Source: Acinetobacter baumannii (GTDB lineage Bacteria; Pseudomonadota; Gammaproteobacteria; Pseudomonadales; Moraxellaceae). From it: 64,000 nucleotides of DNA. The DNA is taken from positions 1 through 64,000 of the forward strand of contig NZ_JADVOP010000006.1 in NCBI RefSeq assembly GCF_016508585.1, given 5' to 3'. The position numbers and the translations under genes are program-made. Below are positions 8,600-17,248 of the stretch, piece by piece (position 1 is the stretch's first letter; each line of letters opens with the position of its first letter). The notes beneath the pieces are model-generated. The model made no database searches, was not told the DNA's origin, and saw nothing but the letters and a program-made list of their open reading frames with translations.

Positions 8600-10446
8600 G
8601 ACATTATTCCTTGTACGGCTATTCCCTTTGGTGTTGCAAGGTTCCTAGAAAATGTGGCGTGTTCTGGTCGATTGAACCCCATCAGCTCACCATAAAACTC
8701 ACATGAATCAATTAATTCTTCATGTGTCCCCTGAGCAATGATTTGACCTTGTTTCAAAACCAAGATGCGATTTGACATCGCGATTGTTGTTGGCTTATTT
8801 GAATTAATGATCAATACCTTTTTTAATGAAGCTGCGGACTGTTGAGTTAATCGCTGTAGTACATGACGCTCAGTAGTGGCATCTAAAGCACTGGTTGAAT
8901 CATCCAAAGCCAATATTGGAGAGTGATTCATAATGGCACGCGCCAAAGCAACACGTTGTTTTTGTCCGCCAGATAAGGTCACCCCTTTGTCGCCAATAAT
9001 AGTGGATAAGCCTTGTTCAAGCCGTTGTATGAGTTCAGAAGCTGAAGCAAGATGTAATGCCTCAAGCATTTCCTGTTCAGTAGCATTCTGCTTAGCAACT
9101 TTGAGGTTTTCGGCTAAGGTCCCTGAAAAAAAGAAACTTTCCTGTGGAATGATTTGCACAATTTTTCTGAGCGTGGTCAGTTGCAAAGATTTGATATCCA
9201 TCCATCCATCGTCGTCCGAACCAATCAATACACGACCTTCCGTTGGGTCAATAAAACGATTTAATAGATTCATCAACGTGGTCTTGCCCGAGCCGGTCTT
9301 ACCCACAATGGTTACGATCTCATCTGCACGAAACTCAGCATGACAATTTTTTAAAATATACTTTTTTGTTTCTGTTGAAATTACACTGACATTGTCTAAT
9401 TTAATGTTGATGGCTGTTTTGTGCTGAACAGCTTGTTCCCAGCCATCGACGATCTTGGTTTTCTCATCCAGCATTTGCCAAATTCGCGCAGCAGAAGAAC
9501 GCGCATCGGCAAATATGTGTAAAACCTGCCCGATACTCTCTATGCGAAAAACCAATAAGTTTGCCATTAAAATGGCTGCAATAAATTCGCCGATTTGTAG
9601 TTGCTGCTGACCAATCAGATAAGCACCGAAAGCAATCACCCATACATAAGCGCAAGCAATAATCATTTGTGGAATCGGCAATCGGCAGGCACTCATGGCA
9701 ACAGCGTGTGTAGAATGTTGAATAAATTGCACGATCGCCTGATTAAAACGCTGTAGTAATTTTTGTTCCAAACGGAATGCTTTAATCACTCGCACTCCAG
9801 CGACACTTTCTGTCAAAGTATCACTTACTTTTTCATAAGCAATGGCAACCTTGTGATCAAGAATTACCAAATGATTGGTTAATTTAAACAGTACCCCTAC
9901 ACCCAATAGAATAAAAAAAAATGGTACCAGTCCTAACCATAGATTGTACCAGGACAGTAAGCCGACTGTGACCAGGACCACCAGACTTGACTCAAATACC
10001 TGACGCCAAAAATTGATCAAGGCTTCTTTCAGTTTGTCGGCATCACGGGTACTGCGTGATAGCACTTCACCTAAGCCATGTTTCCAGTGCCATGAGATAT
10101 CCAAATTCTGTACTTGCTGAAAAATTCGCTGTCTTAAAATGGTCAATAACTGTTGACCAATCATTAATGCACTTAAGCCTGCAAAATACTGAATGATGGC
10201 ACGCATCACAGCAAGAAAGCTCAGCCCAATAAACCAAAACCACGGATTTAAAGGACTTGTCCATGCATGCTGAAACAAGCTCAATGGATCACCGTGTTTT
10301 AAAGTATCAATGGCTCGTCCAATTGAAAATTGTTGGAGTGCAATACCCAAATTCGCTAAAATAAAAAGCAAAGCAGTGGACACAAAACGGAATGGCATAA
10401 AACGATAGAGCGCTAAACTTCGTAGCAATGGATAGTGTTTCAACAT
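8596..10446 (-). CDS. Heterodimeric ABC exporter, subunit with degenerate Walker B
   Basis: This half exporter has 616 residues from the chosen start: six membrane segments, then an ATPase with Walker A GKTGSGKTT, canonical signature LSGGQKQR and Walker B ILALDDSTSALD, where Asp replaces the catalytic Glu. This matches MdlA- and TM287-type subunits. I chose the ATG at 10446 rather than the upstream one at 10515 because a strong sigma-54 promoter lies between them, which would place the upstream ATG outside the transcript; no strong Shine-Dalgarno supports either. It is first in a two-gene operon and divergent from a DszB-like gene. It may export a toxic desulfurised product or intermediate, which is inference. 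Confidence 0.85.
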   Translation of the reverse strand: MLKHYPLLRSLALYRFMPFRFVSTALLFILANLGIALQQFSIGRAIDTLKHGDPLSLFQHAWTSPLNPWFWFIGLSFLAVMRAIIQYFAGLSALMIGQQLLTILRQRIFQQVQNLDISWHWKHGLGEVLSRSTRDADKLKEALINFWRQVFESSLVVLVTVGLLSWYNLWLGLVPFFFILLGVGVLFKLTNHLVILDHKVAIAYEKVSDTLTESVAGVRVIKAFRLEQKLLQRFNQAIVQFIQHSTHAVAMSACRLPIPQMIIACAYVWVIAFGAYLIGQQQLQIGEFIAAILMANLLVFRIESIGQVLHIFADARSSAARIWQMLDEKTKIVDGWEQAVQHKTAINIKLDNVSVISTETKKYILKNCHAEFRADEIVTIVGKTGSGKTTLMNLLNRFIDPTEGRVLIGSDDDGWMDIKSLQLTTLRKIVQIIPQESFFFSGTLAENLKVAKQNATEQEMLEALHLASASELIQRLEQGLSTIIGDKGVTLSGGQKQRVALARAIMNHSPILALDDSTSALDATTERHVLQRLTQQSAASLKKVLIINSNKPTTIAMSNRILVLKQGQIIAQGTHEELIDSCEFYGELMGFNRPEHATFSRNLATPKGIAVQGIMS

Positions 10447-10478
10447 ATGGCAAAAAATATAAAGATAATCTGCTCTAT

Positions 10479-10494
10479 TGCGAGAACCGTGCCA
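10479..10494 (-). promoter_or_regulatory. Sigma-54 promoter for the ABC exporter operon
   Basis: On the minus strand TGGCACGGTTCTCGCA matches the RpoN consensus at all but one position, with GG and GC correctly spaced. The start near 10468 gives a 22-nt leader to the ATG at 10446. The site overlaps the longer possible reading frame, which supports the shorter protein. Confidence 0.75.
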
Positions 10495-10682
10495 TCTTTT
10501 ATTTCGCAAAAACATAAACCAAGTATATGAAATTTATAGTGATATAATTAATCAAATGATCAGCATTGTTGAATTTAAGACAATAAATCTTGATGAGTGC
10601 TGTGAATGCAACAGATTTTGATATATCAACATCAAAAAACATGATAATAAAATAAAATATTATAAATCAATATTTTAAATAA

Positions 10683-10698
10683 TGGCATTAATTTTGCA
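10683..10698 (+). promoter_or_regulatory. Sigma-54 promoter for the first DszB-like gene
   Basis: TGGCATTAATTTTGCA fits the RpoN consensus. Transcription would start near 10710, 21 nt before the ATG at 10731. The 188 bp between this promoter and the opposite one at 10479-10494 hold the palindrome TTGATATATCAA (10618-10629) and the weak repeat ATTGT/ACAAT (10566-10585), possible shared activator sites. Confidence 0.8.
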
Positions 10699-10730
10699 GT
10701 TCAGCCTTGAAACTCAATAGGAATGTTTTT

Positions 10731-11786
10731 ATGGCAACACAAGTCATTAACCACTTATCTACACTCTGGTACACACGTTGTCCTGTTCCTACAGGATTAG
10801 GTATTGCAATCCAAAAAGGCTGGCTAAAAGATCGATTTTCTAAACAAAATATTGAAATCAAATCAATTCGTGAATCTCACTCAAAAGATATTCGTAATTC
10901 ACATTTTAATCATAGTTTGGAAAATTCTGTCCGTCATGGCGGTAGTATTCCCGCGATTTGGGCTTATGCTTCCGGTCAAAAAACCAAAGTCATCGGTTTA
11001 TCCTGGGCAGATGAAATCCAGCTACTCTTAACCCGCTATGACACAGGAATCAAAACAGTAAACGATTTAAAAGGAAAACGTTTTGGTATCCCCCATCACC
11101 AAGATGCGATTATTGATTTTTCTCGCGCCCAAGCCATCCGTGGGTTGGAAAATGCATTGAAAACAGTAGATCTTGAAGTCAGCGATCTTGTGTTGGTCGA
11201 CACCCTCCGGACAGATATTCTAGCGGCACAAACACAACAGCAGCTTCCTGTTCAAAATGATGCTAGTTTTTATGGTAAACGTAATCCACTCAATGCCAGT
11301 GCTGAAATTGTTGCACTGCTCAAAGGAGAGGTCGATGCGATTTTTTTGAAGGGCGCACATGCTGCTCAAATCGCTCAAGATTATGCCTTACATACCATTA
11401 TAGATATTGGTTCCCATCCAGATCCCATCTTGCGCTCGAACAATGGCACACCTCGTACGCTAACCGTGGATGAGAGTCTATTGACCCAATACCCTGAACA
11501 GACACAGACCATTCTTGAAGCCGTCCTCGAAGCTGAGCAATGGGCGCATTTACATGCCAGTGATACTCAGCGTTATTTGGCAAAGGAATGCAATAGCAGT
11601 GAACAATGGGTCAACATCGCTTATGGGGAGAATGCTCATCTAAAATTAAATACAAATTTTGATGAGGTTTCGATTCGAGCGTTGCAGGATTTAAGTGACT
11701 TTTTATACCGATGGAAATTTATTCCTCAGCGCATAGATGTCAATCAATGGCTAGCAGCTGAACTCTACCAGAATATAATCAGATAA
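10731..11786 (+). CDS. DszB-like sulfinate desulfinase family protein
   Basis: This 351-residue protein would usually be called an ABC substrate-binding protein, but it has no signal peptide. It shows the active-site pattern of Rhodococcus DszB (2'-hydroxybiphenyl-2-sulfinate desulfinase): Cys17 in RCPVPTG, His58 in SHFNHS, and Arg68 ten residues later in VRHGGSIP. These correspond to DszB Cys27, His60 and Arg70. The C-terminal segment (DFLYRWKFIPQ, then NQWLAAELYQN) also parallels DszB. It probably releases sulfite from an organic sulfinate in the cytoplasm. The ATG at 10731 has TAGGAA seven bases upstream; the earlier in-frame TTG at 10707 would precede the predicted transcript start. Transcribed alone from a sigma-54 promoter. 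A paralogue is at 21057-22124. Confidence 0.75.
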   Translation: MATQVINHLSTLWYTRCPVPTGLGIAIQKGWLKDRFSKQNIEIKSIRESHSKDIRNSHFNHSLENSVRHGGSIPAIWAYASGQKTKVIGLSWADEIQLLLTRYDTGIKTVNDLKGKRFGIPHHQDAIIDFSRAQAIRGLENALKTVDLEVSDLVLVDTLRTDILAAQTQQQLPVQNDASFYGKRNPLNASAEIVALLKGEVDAIFLKGAHAAQIAQDYALHTIIDIGSHPDPILRSNNGTPRTLTVDESLLTQYPEQTQTILEAVLEAEQWAHLHASDTQRYLAKECNSSEQWVNIAYGENAHLKLNTNFDEVSIRALQDLSDFLYRWKFIPQRIDVNQWLAAELYQNIIR

Positions 11787-12117
11787 ACAGATTGATCAAA
11801 TTTGATTTGAATCACTTTTAAATAAAAAATTTATTTTCCAAATCAATCAGATTTGATCATTTCTCCCAGTATGGTCCCATTCTGTTAGGGATTAAAAAGC
11901 GTTATGCATTGCACAGGCAGACAGAGATATGGTGAGTCACGGTATTTCAGTCGTGCTCAAGTCTAATGACTAAAAAATTGAATGTTATGGGATGATCGGT
12001 GACCGGTTTTTTACTTTGAATAGAAGCGCCAATAGAGCGATATGGTCATACGGTTGTTTAAAAACTTGAGATCGAATCCAATCAACATCATTGATTCGAT
12101 CTCTAATCTGGGTTTAA
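11787..12117. other. Intergenic region between convergent units
   Basis: This 331-bp stretch between the DszB-like gene and the SfnB-like gene holds no credible reading frame. It contains the hairpin listed at 12068-12103 and, near 12000, a short stem followed by TTTTTT (CGGTGACCGG) that could weakly terminate the plus-strand gene. Confidence 0.6.
12068..12103 (-). terminator. Terminator of the importer-SfnB operon
   Basis: GAGATCGAATC and GATTCGATCTC form a perfect 11-bp stem. On the minus strand it is followed by AAGTTTTTA, so it likely ends the minus-strand operon whose last gene stops at 12118. Confidence 0.75.
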
Positions 12118-13395
12118 TCAAATTTTATTCTGGGCAACATGCGTCACATTCTGTGCTTGTTTTTTAAGGAGCACAGAGTTGTATTCACCGGGTGGAATAT
12201 TATTTAAATAATAATTACCGACATGGTATAAACGCCAACGAATTGGATCATGCGTAGTATGAGTCCGTGCATTTCGCCAGAAACGGTCTAAATTCCATTT
12301 TGATAAAGTCGAACTTGCCCCAAGCAAACCAAAAATTTCACTGGATATTTTCAAAGAAGCGGCATCAGACTGGCTTCGTGTTGCAGCAACAGATAATATC
12401 AATTCCGTTTGTAAATCTTGATCTTCTAAATTCTCTAGATGTTGGGTAAAAATTTCTGCTGAACGGTCAAGCAAAGCTTCTGCTGAACGTACCAACACCG
12501 CAAATTCACCAATCTGTTTAATGATATGTGATTCTTCTGTTGGAGAATCAACACCACTTTCCACCCAAGGACGGGCGTGGTGTTGTAAATACTCAATTCC
12601 ACTTTGTAATGCACCTGCAGCAATACCAGTATCCATAGCAGCATGCAAAATCTGAGGCCAGGTCAATCCGGTACGCAATAGCGTCCCTAAGCCACCCGAA
12701 TTACGTTTGGCAATATAACGTTCATCCAGGACAATCTGATTAAAATTGACTGTACCACTGACACTATTGTTTTGACCAACTGCATCCCAATCGTCAATCA
12801 ACTCCAAACCAACAGTATCCCGATGTACCAGTATAGAGACGGGTCCCTCGTCACTGCCTGCAATTAATGAAATCCATTCCGCCAGCAAAGATCCTGTCGA
12901 ATAAAATTTACTGCCGTTGAGTATCCATTGACCTTGCTGGTTTTTTTCAACGCGGGTTTTATGATGAAATTTATCTTTCCCGCCAATTTCAGCCAAAGCA
13001 TTACCTAATCGCTTTCCTGCCAATACATCTGTGATGACCTGATCACGAATTTCATCTTCATAGCCATTGAGCACCCCCCTCAACATCGTAAAATGAATCT
13101 GCAGCAGTTGTCCGATACCGCCATCAGCTGAAGAAATAATTTTCACCACATTCACAATGGTTAAAATACTTGCACCTAAACCTCCAAATTGTTTTGGTAC
13201 ACTGATTGCTGTTAATCCTGCCTCCGAAATGAGACGTGCCTGTTGATAAGGGATTGTACGGTTATATTGTGGATCTTGGGCAATTTCATTTAATTTCTTG
13301 GCAACGTCTTTAGCAATCTGCAGCGCTTCTTTTTCACTTTGAATATGTCGAATTGAACCCAGTGTAAGAAAGTCGGTATTGGTTGCATCATTCAT
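12118..13395 (-). CDS. SfnB/DszC-like flavin-dependent monooxygenase (acyl-CoA dehydrogenase fold)
   Basis: This 425-residue protein has the three-domain acyl-CoA dehydrogenase fold. The C-terminal pattern FWRNARTHTTHDPIRWRLYH followed by VGNYYLNN is that of the SfnB/DszC/DszA-associated sulfur-acquisition branch, which uses FMNH2 and oxygen rather than dehydrogenating acyl-CoA. A FGGLGAS segment lies in the N-terminal domain. It probably oxidises an organic sulfide, sulfoxide or sulfone. The second ATG (13395) is chosen because GGAG is six bases upstream of it. It is the last gene of the peptide-type importer operon, 27 bp after the ATPase, so substrate uptake and oxidation appear coupled. 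Confidence 0.8.
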   Translation of the reverse strand: MNDATNTDFLTLGSIRHIQSEKEALQIAKDVAKKLNEIAQDPQYNRTIPYQQARLISEAGLTAISVPKQFGGLGASILTIVNVVKIISSADGGIGQLLQIHFTMLRGVLNGYEDEIRDQVITDVLAGKRLGNALAEIGGKDKFHHKTRVEKNQQGQWILNGSKFYSTGSLLAEWISLIAGSDEGPVSILVHRDTVGLELIDDWDAVGQNNSVSGTVNFNQIVLDERYIAKRNSGGLGTLLRTGLTWPQILHAAMDTGIAAGALQSGIEYLQHHARPWVESGVDSPTEESHIIKQIGEFAVLVRSAEALLDRSAEIFTQHLENLEDQDLQTELILSVAATRSQSDAASLKISSEIFGLLGASSTLSKWNLDRFWRNARTHTTHDPIRWRLYHVGNYYLNNIPPGEYNSVLLKKQAQNVTHVAQNKI

Positions 13396-13422
13396 GTTTA
13401 ACTCCATAATATGTTCAATTAT

Positions 13423-15240
13423 TTATACGTACTGTTGTTGTGTGGCAGGGCGATACAAACTCGGTGCATGAGCGAGTAAAGATTGGGTATAACGATGTTT
13501 TGGTTGGCTCAATACTTGTTGGGTATCACCGTATTCGACAATTTTTCCATTTTTCAATACAGCAACTCGGTCAGCAATCGCACGTACCACACCCAAGTTG
13601 TGTGTCACAAAAAGTATGGTCACACCTTGCAGTTGTAGTTGCTGTAAAAGTTTTAAAATTGAAGCTTGAACTGAAACATCTAGAGCTGAAGTGATTTCAT
13701 CGCAAATCAAGATTTCGGGCTGGCACAGTAACGCCCGTGCAATCGCAACACGCTGACGTTCTCCACCTGACAAATCTCTTGGATACAGATCCTGAATCTG
13801 TAAAGGCAAAGACACTTGCGTCAAAACATCTGAGACTTTTTCTGCGATCAGCGATTCAGATTGACCATAAAAATGTGTTGCAACTTTCAACAAGGTTTGC
13901 CCGATCGTATGTGCAGGGTTCAGTGCTTTATAAGGATTTTGAAAGATATACTGAAGTTTATGTCTTTGTTCTGAACGACGTAATTTTCCTGTAAATGGCA
14001 GTAAGATACTGTCTAGAAATACTTGCCCTTCTACACTGTCATTCAAGCCTGCCAGTGCTCGCGACAAAGTCGTCTTACCAGAACCAGACTCTCCCACCAG
14101 AGCAAGACATTCACCGCGTTGCAGTTGAAATGACACATCAAACAGTACCTGCTGATGTCCATACCACGCATTGAGATGCTGAATGTTTAATAATGCTTCA
14201 TGTGTGGTTTTAAACGCATCATACGCGGTTTCAATTTGCTTCAGCTGACTGAAACCCACCTGTTCCAGATGGTGACAAGCCACAAGGTGCTGTTCTAATT
14301 CATCCACCATTTGAATAAGCTTAGGCGACTGTTTTCGGCAGATCTCCGTAGCAAAATCACAACGTGGGGCAAAAGCGCATCCTAGAGGACGATGGTTTGG
14401 CGAAGGAGCATGTCCATCAATAGGCAATAAATATTTGCGTATCGCTACATCTGGGATAGCATTGAGTAAACCCTGAGTATACGGATGTTTTGGTGATTCA
14501 AATAATTGCGTTAAAACTGCGTTTTCAGCAATACGTCCTGAATACAATACAATCACCCGATCTGCAATCTCCTTCACCACAGTTAAATCATGTGAGACAT
14601 AAATTGCCGCAACCTTATATTCATTACACAATTTTCGAATGATGTTCAAAATTAAAGTCTGGGTACTAACATCCAGTGCCGTAGTAGGTTCATCCAAAAC
14701 AATTAAACGGGGCTGTAATAGAAAAGCCAGTGCCAATAATACGCGTTGCTGCTGCCCTCCCGAAAGTTGATGGGGAAACCGTTTCAAAAAATCATCATCA
14801 AATGCCAAACCAACATCTTGCAACATTCTTTTGACTTTATTTTTCCGTTCATTAGCACTCAATTTGGCTTGGTGAACATCCAGCAACTCTTCAAGGTGCT
14901 GACCAATGCGTAAAGCAGGATTTAATGCTGTACCAGGGTCTTGAGCGACATGACTGATTTGATGTCCACGTATTTGCCTGAGTTGCGAATCATCCAGTGT
15001 TAAAATATTGCGACCATCCAGATCAATTTGACCTTGAACAATTTTTGCACCGTGACGCGTATATCCCAGCAAAGCACTGGATAATGTGGTCTTACCTGAA
15101 CCGCTTTCTCCAACAAGACCTAAGACTTCACCTTCCTTCAGGTCAAATGAAATGTCAGAAATGATGTGCTTAGCTGTTGTGATCAACGCAACGGATAGAT
15201 TTCGTACTGATAAAACTGTTTGTTGATATTGCTTGGTCAT
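13423..15240 (-). CDS. Fused dipeptide/glutathione-type ABC importer ATPase (GsiA-like)
   Basis: This 605-residue protein contains two complete nucleotide-binding domains, a fusion of DppD- and DppF-type subunits as in GsiA. The first half has GESGSGKTT (near 40), LSGGQQQR and LIVLDEPTTALD, then the oligopeptide-transporter C-terminal segment with the Cys cluster CAFAPRCDFATEIC. The second has GESGSGKTT, LSGGERQR and ILICDEITSALD. It energises the two permeases encoded 2 bp upstream. Family ligands include peptides, glutathione and nickel; the neighbouring SsuD-, SfnB- and DszB-like genes suggest a sulfur-containing ligand here. Confidence 0.9.
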   Translation of the reverse strand: MTKQYQQTVLSVRNLSVALITTAKHIISDISFDLKEGEVLGLVGESGSGKTTLSSALLGYTRHGAKIVQGQIDLDGRNILTLDDSQLRQIRGHQISHVAQDPGTALNPALRIGQHLEELLDVHQAKLSANERKNKVKRMLQDVGLAFDDDFLKRFPHQLSGGQQQRVLLALAFLLQPRLIVLDEPTTALDVSTQTLILNIIRKLCNEYKVAAIYVSHDLTVVKEIADRVIVLYSGRIAENAVLTQLFESPKHPYTQGLLNAIPDVAIRKYLLPIDGHAPSPNHRPLGCAFAPRCDFATEICRKQSPKLIQMVDELEQHLVACHHLEQVGFSQLKQIETAYDAFKTTHEALLNIQHLNAWYGHQQVLFDVSFQLQRGECLALVGESGSGKTTLSRALAGLNDSVEGQVFLDSILLPFTGKLRRSEQRHKLQYIFQNPYKALNPAHTIGQTLLKVATHFYGQSESLIAEKVSDVLTQVSLPLQIQDLYPRDLSGGERQRVAIARALLCQPEILICDEITSALDVSVQASILKLLQQLQLQGVTILFVTHNLGVVRAIADRVAVLKNGKIVEYGDTQQVLSQPKHRYTQSLLAHAPSLYRPATQQQYV

Positions 15241-15242
15241 CT

Positions 15243-16091
15243 TTATTTGTCCTCAATTCGTGCCGCTGCTCGTGCTACGCCTTCTGCCAATACGTTAGTT
15301 CCCAAGGCAAACAGTGCAATCAAGATGACTGGCGCAAACACCGCCCATGGTTGAATCAACAAACCTGCCCGATTTTCATTGATCATTAAGCCCCAGTCTG
15401 CAATTGGCGGTGCAACGCCATAACCCAGAAAAGCCAAACCAGACAACATACCCACAGCCCAAGTCAGCATCACACCGAGATGAATCAAGAGCGGTGTCAG
15501 CATATTGGGTAAAATTTCACGAAATAAGATATAACTCTTGGAATAGCCTAGAATCTTTGCCGCTTCTATATACTCCTGTTCAACGATGTTCAAAGCCACA
15601 CTGCGAGCCAAACGTACGACCCCAGGAATAAATGCAATTGAAACGGTCAGTACGATCAACCACGGTTGACGACCTAACATCGACACGATCAGCAGTACTA
15701 AAATCAAATCTGGAAATGCCATAAACACATCTGTCAGCCATGTAACAAATTGATCGACTTTATTACGGGCAAATGCGGATAAAATACCAAAACCTGATCC
15801 GACAATTAAAGCAATTACACTTGCTGCCAAAGTCATCCAAATGACAGACATGCCTCCTGTCAAAACACGTGACCAGACATCATGCCCAATGTAGTCATAT
15901 CCCAATAATGAACGCCCTTCAGGTGCCCCATAGGTCGTTCCGATCAATGCTGTTGAATCAAAAGGTGCGATCCTGGGTCCAAGCAAAGCAAATATCAAAA
16001 CGACCGCTGTTACAACGACGCCAAAACGGACCTGACGCTCACGAAGTAATGTTTTAAAAAATTTACGCTGATACCATTGAAGTGTGCTCAT
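15243..16091 (-). CDS. Peptide-type ABC importer permease, DppC-like
   Basis: This 282-residue inner-membrane protein has about six membrane segments, an N-terminal extension with one segment (RFGVVVTAVVLIFALLGPRI) and the permease EAA loop (EAAKILGYSKSYILFREILP). It pairs with the upstream DppB-like permease, overlapping its stop codon by 4 nt, and is followed 2 bp later by the fused ATPase. Size and topology match DppC/GsiD. It forms half of the translocation channel of the importer. Confidence 0.88.
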   Translation of the reverse strand: MSTLQWYQRKFFKTLLRERQVRFGVVVTAVVLIFALLGPRIAPFDSTALIGTTYGAPEGRSLLGYDYIGHDVWSRVLTGGMSVIWMTLAASVIALIVGSGFGILSAFARNKVDQFVTWLTDVFMAFPDLILVLLIVSMLGRQPWLIVLTVSIAFIPGVVRLARSVALNIVEQEYIEAAKILGYSKSYILFREILPNMLTPLLIHLGVMLTWAVGMLSGLAFLGYGVAPPIADWGLMINENRAGLLIQPWAVFAPVILIALFALGTNVLAEGVARAAARIEDK

Positions 16092-17245
16092 TGTGCATCT
16101 CCCTGATGGTTGTTTTTTAATGCATTACGACGGTCTACGGGTTTCACTGTAATTGGACGCCCTGATTTCCATAGTCGCAGCGCATTACGACGTCCCGGTG
16201 AACGGGCCTTATGCTTTTTTGCAGTACGAATTTTGGGGGTCAACAAGGTGGTCAGCAAATCGGCAATAAGGTTAATTATCACCACACAAATTGTCAGCAG
16301 TAATATAATGGCCTGAATGGTCGGTATATCTCGCATTTCGATTGCAGCATTTAAGGCATTTCCAATACCGGGATAGCTGAATACCACTTCAACAATAATT
16401 GCACCACTCAACAAAACCCGTATACTCAATGCCGTCCCTTGTACAACAGGCACCAATGCATTCGGCAGCACATGGCGCCAGATAATACGGCGCTCTGGAA
16501 TACCACGCATGCGTGCAGCTGTTACGTAGTCGGATTCCAAGGCATCAATCATTGAACCACGGACCAGTCGCATTAAATAAGGAATCAGAGACAGTGATAA
16601 AGTCAGCACCGGTAAAATCAAAAACTCAATCTGAGTAAATGGAGATTGACCAGGAATCAGCAAAGAAGCAGCCGGTAAAGCATGAAATACCGATGTTGAA
16701 AAAAACATCATGAGCCAAATTGCCAATACGAAACCGGGAACTGCTTTAAATATGATCGAAGTCGACACCACAATCCGATCCAGCTTACTGTCTCGACGTA
16801 ATGCTAGGCACACTCCCAAAAGCACTGAAACCGGCAAAGTAATGGCAATGACCAAACTGCTTAAAGCAATCGTATTGCCAAAAAAATTACGGATAATTTG
16901 TACAACAGGCACATGGGAGTCGATTGAACGACCGAAATTACCTTGAAATAATTGGATAAGCCAATGCCAATACTGCACTAAAATAGGTTGTGTTAATCCA
17001 AGCTGTTCACGCAGTAGTTGCACAGTTTCTTCAGGTGCCTCTGCACCCAAAATCACTCGGGCAGGGTCTGAAGGTAATGCTTGAGTTGCAATAAAGACTA
17101 TCAATGTAATTACAAATATAACGAGAAGTCCTGATACAATCCGTGTCAAAAACCACGGAAACCATGCAGGCAAAGCAAGGGTTTGATCAGTTTGAGTATT
17201 TACCTGTTGTGTTGGCGTATTGATTTCGCCAGTCTGAGTTGTCAT
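16088..17245 (-). CDS. Peptide-type ABC importer permease, DppB-like
   Basis: This 385-residue permease is longer than typical DppB/GsiC (about 310-340). The extra length is a polar N-terminal tail (residues 1-25, rich in Thr and Gln) and a basic C-terminal tail after residue 345 (KKHKARSPGRRNA). The core has six membrane segments, the family motif VILGAEAPEETVQLLREQLG and the EAA loop TAARMRGIPERRIIWRHVLP. It starts 3 bp after the binding-protein gene. The tails are unusual but the frame is clean. Confidence 0.87.
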   Translation of the reverse strand: MTTQTGEINTPTQQVNTQTDQTLALPAWFPWFLTRIVSGLLVIFVITLIVFIATQALPSDPARVILGAEAPEETVQLLREQLGLTQPILVQYWHWLIQLFQGNFGRSIDSHVPVVQIIRNFFGNTIALSSLVIAITLPVSVLLGVCLALRRDSKLDRIVVSTSIIFKAVPGFVLAIWLMMFFSTSVFHALPAASLLIPGQSPFTQIEFLILPVLTLSLSLIPYLMRLVRGSMIDALESDYVTAARMRGIPERRIIWRHVLPNALVPVVQGTALSIRVLLSGAIIVEVVFSYPGIGNALNAAIEMRDIPTIQAIILLLTICVVIINLIADLLTTLLTPKIRTAKKHKARSPGRRNALRLWKSGRPITVKPVDRRNALKNNHQGDAQ

Positions 17246-17248
17246 GAT

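Noticed and set aside
10731..11786. Annotation as a periplasmic ABC substrate-binding protein
   Set aside because: There is no signal peptide or lipobox, and the DszB catalytic residues are in register; the fold is shared with binding proteins, which explains the usual label.
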